Assembly (NCBI GenBank): GCA_963576785.1
Contig: OY756151.1
Coordinates: forward strand, 372,001-436,000
Direction: 5' to 3'
Source: Chlorophyllum brunneum
Taxonomy: Eukaryota; Basidiomycota; Agaricomycetes; Agaricales; Agaricaceae
Length of the DNA: 64,000 bases
Numbering within the stretch: position 1 is the first letter of the stretch; every line of letters starts with the position of its first letter. Of this stretch, positions 59,873-64,000 are shown piece after piece. The translations under genes and the position numbers were made by a program. The notes below the pieces were generated by a model. The model worked only from the letters and a program-made list of their open reading frames with translations. It made no database searches and was not told where the DNA came from.

Positions 59873-60895
59873 TTAATTCAACGGCAGAGGTTTCCGCCCG
59901 ATATGAACATCGTGAGTGTAGTAAATGTCACTCCCCCGGTCTAACCATTCCCCCAGATCATCCATAGCCTTGTCAAACTCCCCCTCGTCCTTCACCTCCC
60001 CAAATCCTCCCCCTTCTAGCACTCCCTTTTTCAAACCTCTATAAAATGCCAGATGCATCGTTGCCGCATGCGCAGCATCCTCCCCACTCCGTCTCCCTAT
60101 GGGAGTCCTCTTCCTCTCCGACCCTATATCCACAAACCCGGCCCCGGTGAGCAGACCCGGTAGGTGATGGCTGATGTCAAGGTCTATCCCTCTCAAACCA
60201 CACAGCCTCTGCTTGAGCTTGTGCGCAGTGAGGCTCGTGTATTCCTCAGGTCCTTCATGATATCCCCCAACTTCGTGTAGCTCAACCAACCCCCCTGGCT
60301 TTAGCACACGAAAGATCTCCCCGAGTGCAATAGGCCATTCCGATTTTCGCAGTGCTCCTATAAGCAGCCTTTGGTGCACGTATCTAAATCTGTCTGTCCA
60401 TTCATCCGGTAGGTTGGTGATAGAGTTGACAGAGAATGTGACGTTCTCTGGCTTATCCTTCGGGAAGAGTCGGTTCTCGATATCAATGCCGTCAATCGTG
60501 ACATTCTCAGGTATTGTGGCGGATACGTCCAAGACCCAATCCCCTTGGAAGAACAATAATTGAGCTTCCCACTACGACGATAACATCTTGAGGTTACCTC
60601 CACCAACGCCCGATTCGAGAATGTGATCTCCAGCAGCTAGCTTGAGCGGTGCCACTATCAGACGGTTCCCCCACAACCTATGCAGTACTTTATGCTGGAG
60701 GCTGAGTCTGCGATAAGTCCTTAGTAAATGCTAATGGCCCGTCATGTCATGAGCTTCTACGCACCGCGACCTCTCCTCCTCGTCGGAAGGCAGGATGTAA
60801 ACAGATCCAGGAGTCCGTGTATAATACCTGCCTGAGGAATGTTGAGTCTGGGTAGCTCCTTGGTGTTCCTTGGGTGTTCTATCGTCTAGCATCAT
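59873..60895 (-). CDS. UMTA-type SAM-dependent methyltransferase (minus strand)
   Basis: Exons 60895-60765, 60707-60598, 60543-59873 (introns 57 and 54 bp), 303 aa, stop at 59873-59875. N-terminal YYTRTPGSVYILPSDEEER, then LKLAAGDHILESGVGGGDWV (motif I region, LESGVGGG in place of the usual LDSGTGTG), IDGIDIENRLFP (motif II), VHQRLLIGAL and RVLKPGGLVELHEVG (post-motif), and a C-terminal IGRKPL. The middle exon is 110 nt, as in the 61245 gene, showing common descent. Class I methyltransferases of this group are often linked to secondary metabolism or LaeA-like regulation; the acceptor is unknown. Divergent from 61245 with 349 bp between starts. Confidence 0.85.
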
Positions 60896-61244
60896 AACGC
60901 CATCTCCTCCAGTCCTTGACTTATATTCTGATAAAAGTAGTTCCAGAGGGCGTGCTTATTGCACCCTGCTTCACCACATGACATTGTCGGCTGAGGAGCT
61001 TATTGCCAACTGCGTGAGAGAAAGCGTCGGTATTCCGGTGTCTGGTGTGAAGGCGATGCCTGACTAAGTATCGTGATTTCCAGGATGGCCCCGACGTTGC
61101 CTCTAAGTAGTACTTGATGGTGTATTTTCGTCACCCCGCTCAGTTGGCCATGAGATCACTCGGCACGAGGTGCACAGTTTCCTCTACTTATAACCCACAC
61201 CTTCGTTCCGCTCACACGCCTTCTCCTGAGCTTCGACCGTCATC
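60896..61244. promoter_or_regulatory. Divergent promoter region of two methyltransferase genes
   Basis: 349 bp separate the two oppositely oriented start codons. The 61130-61244 part is related to the region upstream of the dead copy at 54751 (GTTGGCCATGAGATC). No specific binding motif is claimed. Shared control of the pair is possible but inferred from geometry only. Confidence 0.4.
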
Positions 61245-62274
61245 ATGGCACCCGAACAGGTCATCTCCCCTCCTCCAAAAGATAATAACGACCCCACGGC
61301 ACCTACCACAAGGTACTATGTCTCGGAGTCTTCAGATACATACAAGTATACACTTCCAGCAGACGAAGAAGAAAGAGAACGGTCTGAACGGTCTAGCTTG
61401 TTACCTCGGGGCCTAACATTGATGTTTCTCTCATTGTCAGTCTCAACGTTCAAAGTGAAATGATTAACAAGATCTTTGACGACAAACTCATTTGGGCCCC
61501 GATAACACTCAAAGATGGCGACATCGTCCTCGACAGTGGGACCGGCTCTGGTGAGGCGTATTCCCAATTCAATTGAGGTTGATCTAATCAAAAGCAGGCC
61601 ACTGGTTGCTCTCTCTGGCAAAGGAAACCCCACCGACAGTCAATCTCCGTGGAACTGATATCTCACCCCGAATGTTTCCACTGCCATCATTGACACCCCC
61701 AAATGCGACTTTCACGCCCCTCTCCATCACCTCCCTTCCACATAGCTGGGGCAACACAATTTCGCTCATTCACCAACGTCTTCTGCTAGCCGCACTTCAA
61801 ACTGCGCAATGGAAACTTGCTTTGTCTGAGATGTATCGGGTTCTTGTCCCTGGAGGGTGGGTTCAACTCTTTGAACCCAACCACATTTTCGAGTCACCTT
61901 CAAAAGCTATCCGAGAACACAAGGCGCTCGCGATCAGGGATAAGCTGTGCTGTGATATTCGACATATTGTCATTGATATTGTTGTCCATCTTCAGACCTG
62001 GCTCGAAGAAGCCGGTTTTATTAATCTCAAGATCGAAAGACGAGGCTTGCCGATGGGTTCATGGGCAGGTGAATATGGAATCTCGAGTTCGAAATCCACT
62101 TTAGCTTTTTGGAGTGGCATCAAAGGACTTGTCATGCAGGAAGGTGGGATGGGTTTAGTGTCCAGCGAAGAGGAGTATGACGCAGTTACTAATGACTTTG
62201 CGAAGCTTTGTGAGGAGACGCCGGAAACATATTTCGTATACTCGGTGTTTGTTGCACAGAAACCCAACGCTTGA
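61245..62274 (+). CDS. UMTA-type SAM-dependent methyltransferase (plus strand)
   Basis: Exons 61245-61390, 61441-61550, 61598-62274 (introns 50 and 47 bp; the first has a CTAAC branch site), 310 aa. The N-terminal extension is polar (MAPEQVISPPPKDN); YTLPADEEERER precedes the first intron. Motif I LDSGTGSGHWLLSLA is split by intron 2; motif II LRGTDISPRMFP; VHQRLL-like LIHQRLLLAALQ; RVLVPGGWVQLFEP; C-terminal VFVAQKPNA. About 300 aa is the usual length. Intact paralogue of the dead copy at 54751. Acts as a small-molecule or protein methyltransferase; substrate not deducible. Confidence 0.87.
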
Positions 62275-63015
62275 TCTTTGTATTTTTCAACTTATGTATG
62301 TATTAGATGAGATCATATTCCGGAAGGATTTCCGGCCATCTTGCGCACACTGCGGATAGCGAATTTAGAAGGCATGAAGCCAGACTTTGGGGCCTTCATT
62401 ACGAGACCATAAAATGATTACCCGATCATTTACTCCATGCCATTGTGTTGTAGACTGTACGGACGCTAGTTCTTGGTTAATGGAAATATGGGCGAAGGGA
62501 ATCAACAAAATAGGCAAGTCAACAAAGTCATGTGATAGTCACGAGATCTTTGTTGAATGAATGTCATCCAGTCAACGGACAAACACATATATGGATAAAT
62601 AATAATATATATACAGACATCCACCTTATCTCATCTCTCGAATACCATATCCCCCATTTCCCCTGTGCTCTCTCAGATACACCTATCTCCCTGGAATATA
62701 CGACAGAGACCGCTCTGAACAGTGAGTGCCGTTCATATCCTTTGGTGAGCTTTGGATTTTCATACCAAGCTGCTGCTGGCTGCGACGTTCGTTCAACATT
62801 CGAGCATTTATAGTCAGACAACCGCGGTCGCTGCTCAAGCTGCGGCCGTTCTTGGCGCTGATACCTAAGTATGTGGACTACAAACTTATTACTACTACTA
62901 ATTTACAAGGAATGGATGAAATATGATGGTCTCTGAACTGCAATAAAGGTCCCATGAAAGTGTCCGAAAAAACAGATGAGATGCAAATGTCGACATTGAA
63001 GGTGATTTGATAAGT
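62275..63015. other. Intergenic region between convergent methyltransferase and cch1
   Basis: 741 bp between two convergent stop codons; expected to hold both 3' UTRs. Short frames on both strands lack domains. Nothing else recognised. Confidence 0.6.
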
Positions 63016-64000
63016 CTATCGTCTTTCGATTTCCTCTTCTGCTGCGTTTCGCATAAGGTCTGTGTGATGTAAGGTCTTGGTTTACTTGCTCTGTCGGGAG
63101 GGCATAGTGGCAACGTACCTCCCCACATGGAGTTCTGCATGGACAGAACGATGTCCTGCGGATCTTCTTCAACAACGGATGTTCGGCTTTATTGCAAATG
63201 ATCAGCGGGGGAATTAGTTATGCAGCTCCAGCAACTTACGGCGATCTGAAGGCGGTATCCATGGTGAACATGCTAAACTCACTGCCTCTTCGGCTACTCC
63301 GTTGAAGTTTTGAACCATCGAGAGCAAATGAGATATCGGGGGTACTGAATCTAGTGTCTCCAGGAGTAGGAGTACTGGGCGGCGAAGCAACCAGACCGGC
63401 GTTCACAATATCCTTCGCCGAACCCAAGGGTGACTCTGGCAGAACTTCCACAACAATGGAGGGTATTTCTTGGTGGCTCCAAGTTAACGAAACGGAGATG
63501 CTAGTAGTAGTAATATGACCAACGCACCATGATCGATTCGAGTTGCGGCTCTCCTCTGCTCAAGGGTAGCCAGGAACCATCGTCGTTGAGAAATAGTCAT
63601 TAACAGTGAACGGACCCTGTCCAAATTGACGAGGTCGCTGACTACTTTGTTCACTTCCGTTCTAACTACAAGATCTTTGAGGCTGGTGGAAGGAGATTGT
63701 TACGAAAATTTGCTCTAGAAACGACGTATTAGGCACTTACACCAATGCTTCACCGTCGACAATAAGTTTGTGGTGAGCGAGTAACAGGAGTGTGTCTGTG
63801 AACGAGATTCCGACACCAGGACGATGTGTGATGACAGCTTCATGGTACAGTCTGCTAAAGGTGGCTTTGCGTTTCCTGATCGCAGCACGATCCATCTTGT
63901 CTAGGGTTCTTGCCACGTCCCCAAGGTCGAGGCCTCGGAGGTCACAAGGATCGTCGTTCAGTTGTATCATCGGATCTTGGGATTTCGAACAGGCGGCTCT
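63016..64000 (-). CDS. cch1: Cch1-type voltage-gated calcium channel, C-terminal part
   Basis: The minus strand runs in from beyond 64000. Exons: 64000-63741, 63682-63528, 63468-63240, 63186-63119, 63059-63016; introns 53-59 bp. Visible text: DRAAIRKRKATFSRLYHEAV, GISFTDTLLLLAHHKLI, LKDLVVRTEVNKVV, NLDRVRSLL, EIPSIVVEVLP, SMQNSMWGDLM, with stop at 63018-63016 after IERR. This is the cytosolic tail after the last transmembrane repeat of fungal Cch1, which partners Mid1 in stress-induced calcium uptake at the plasma membrane. The pore lies outside the window. The first about 50 bases at the right edge may include an intron border. Confidence 0.85.

Noticed and set aside
62532..62926. Short frames between the methyltransferase and cch1
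   Set aside because: Lie in the expected 3' UTRs of two convergent genes and contain no recognisable motif.

Overview
The window is nuclear DNA of a filamentous basidiomycete, most likely an Agaricomycete. Evidence: host genes are split by many 47-65 bp GT-AG introns; fab1 and cch1 have fungal architecture; NACHT and UMTA-type methyltransferase paralogues are expanded; and the repeats are Ty3/gypsy chromoviruses, Tad1-like LINEs with RNase H and a tyrosine-recombinase (DIRS-like) retroelement. The species cannot be named from the sequence. Positions 1855-2054 are an assembly gap.

Layout. (1) 1-5632, plus strand: 3' part of fab1, the PI(3)P 5-kinase, ending in a complete kinase domain. (2) About 6.2-43.2 kb: a block of nested, mostly decayed retroelements. 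A minus-strand gypsy element (gypsy-2, about 9.2-27.6 kb) is split by a plus-strand gypsy element (gypsy-1, 12392-24211, 306-bp LTRs, target duplication caata), itself split by a LINE (17610-23066). A second, ORF1-only LINE derivative (24841-27000) splits the gypsy-2 gag. Further right are a truncated gypsy-1 copy on the minus strand (about 28.03-32.8 kb), three 5'-truncated LINE pieces, solo LTRs, and a minus-strand DIRS-like element (about 35.2-42.2 kb) interrupted by a LINE and two solo LTRs. (3) 43.7-58.5 kb: four NACHT (STAND NTPase, NLR-like) paralogues in the same orientation, three intact and one broken, with two decayed fragments of the fab1 3' end lying between them. (4) 54.7-62.3 kb: three related SAM-dependent methyltransferase genes (one dead, two intact) interleaved with and following the last NACHT gene. 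(5) 63016-64000, minus strand: 3' end of cch1, the fungal calcium channel.

How it fits together. fab1 and cch1 look like housekeeping anchors. The interval between them is accessory: a NACHT/methyltransferase cluster grown by segmental duplication, with fab1 tails carried along, and separated from the functional fab1 by the retroelement block. Premature stops in the retroelements are mostly explained by transitions (Arg CGA to TGA, Gln CAA/CAG to TAA/TAG, Trp TGG to TAG/TGA), suggesting methylation- or RIP-like decay. The NACHT, methyltransferase and channel genes are intact apart from the copies marked as pseudogenes.
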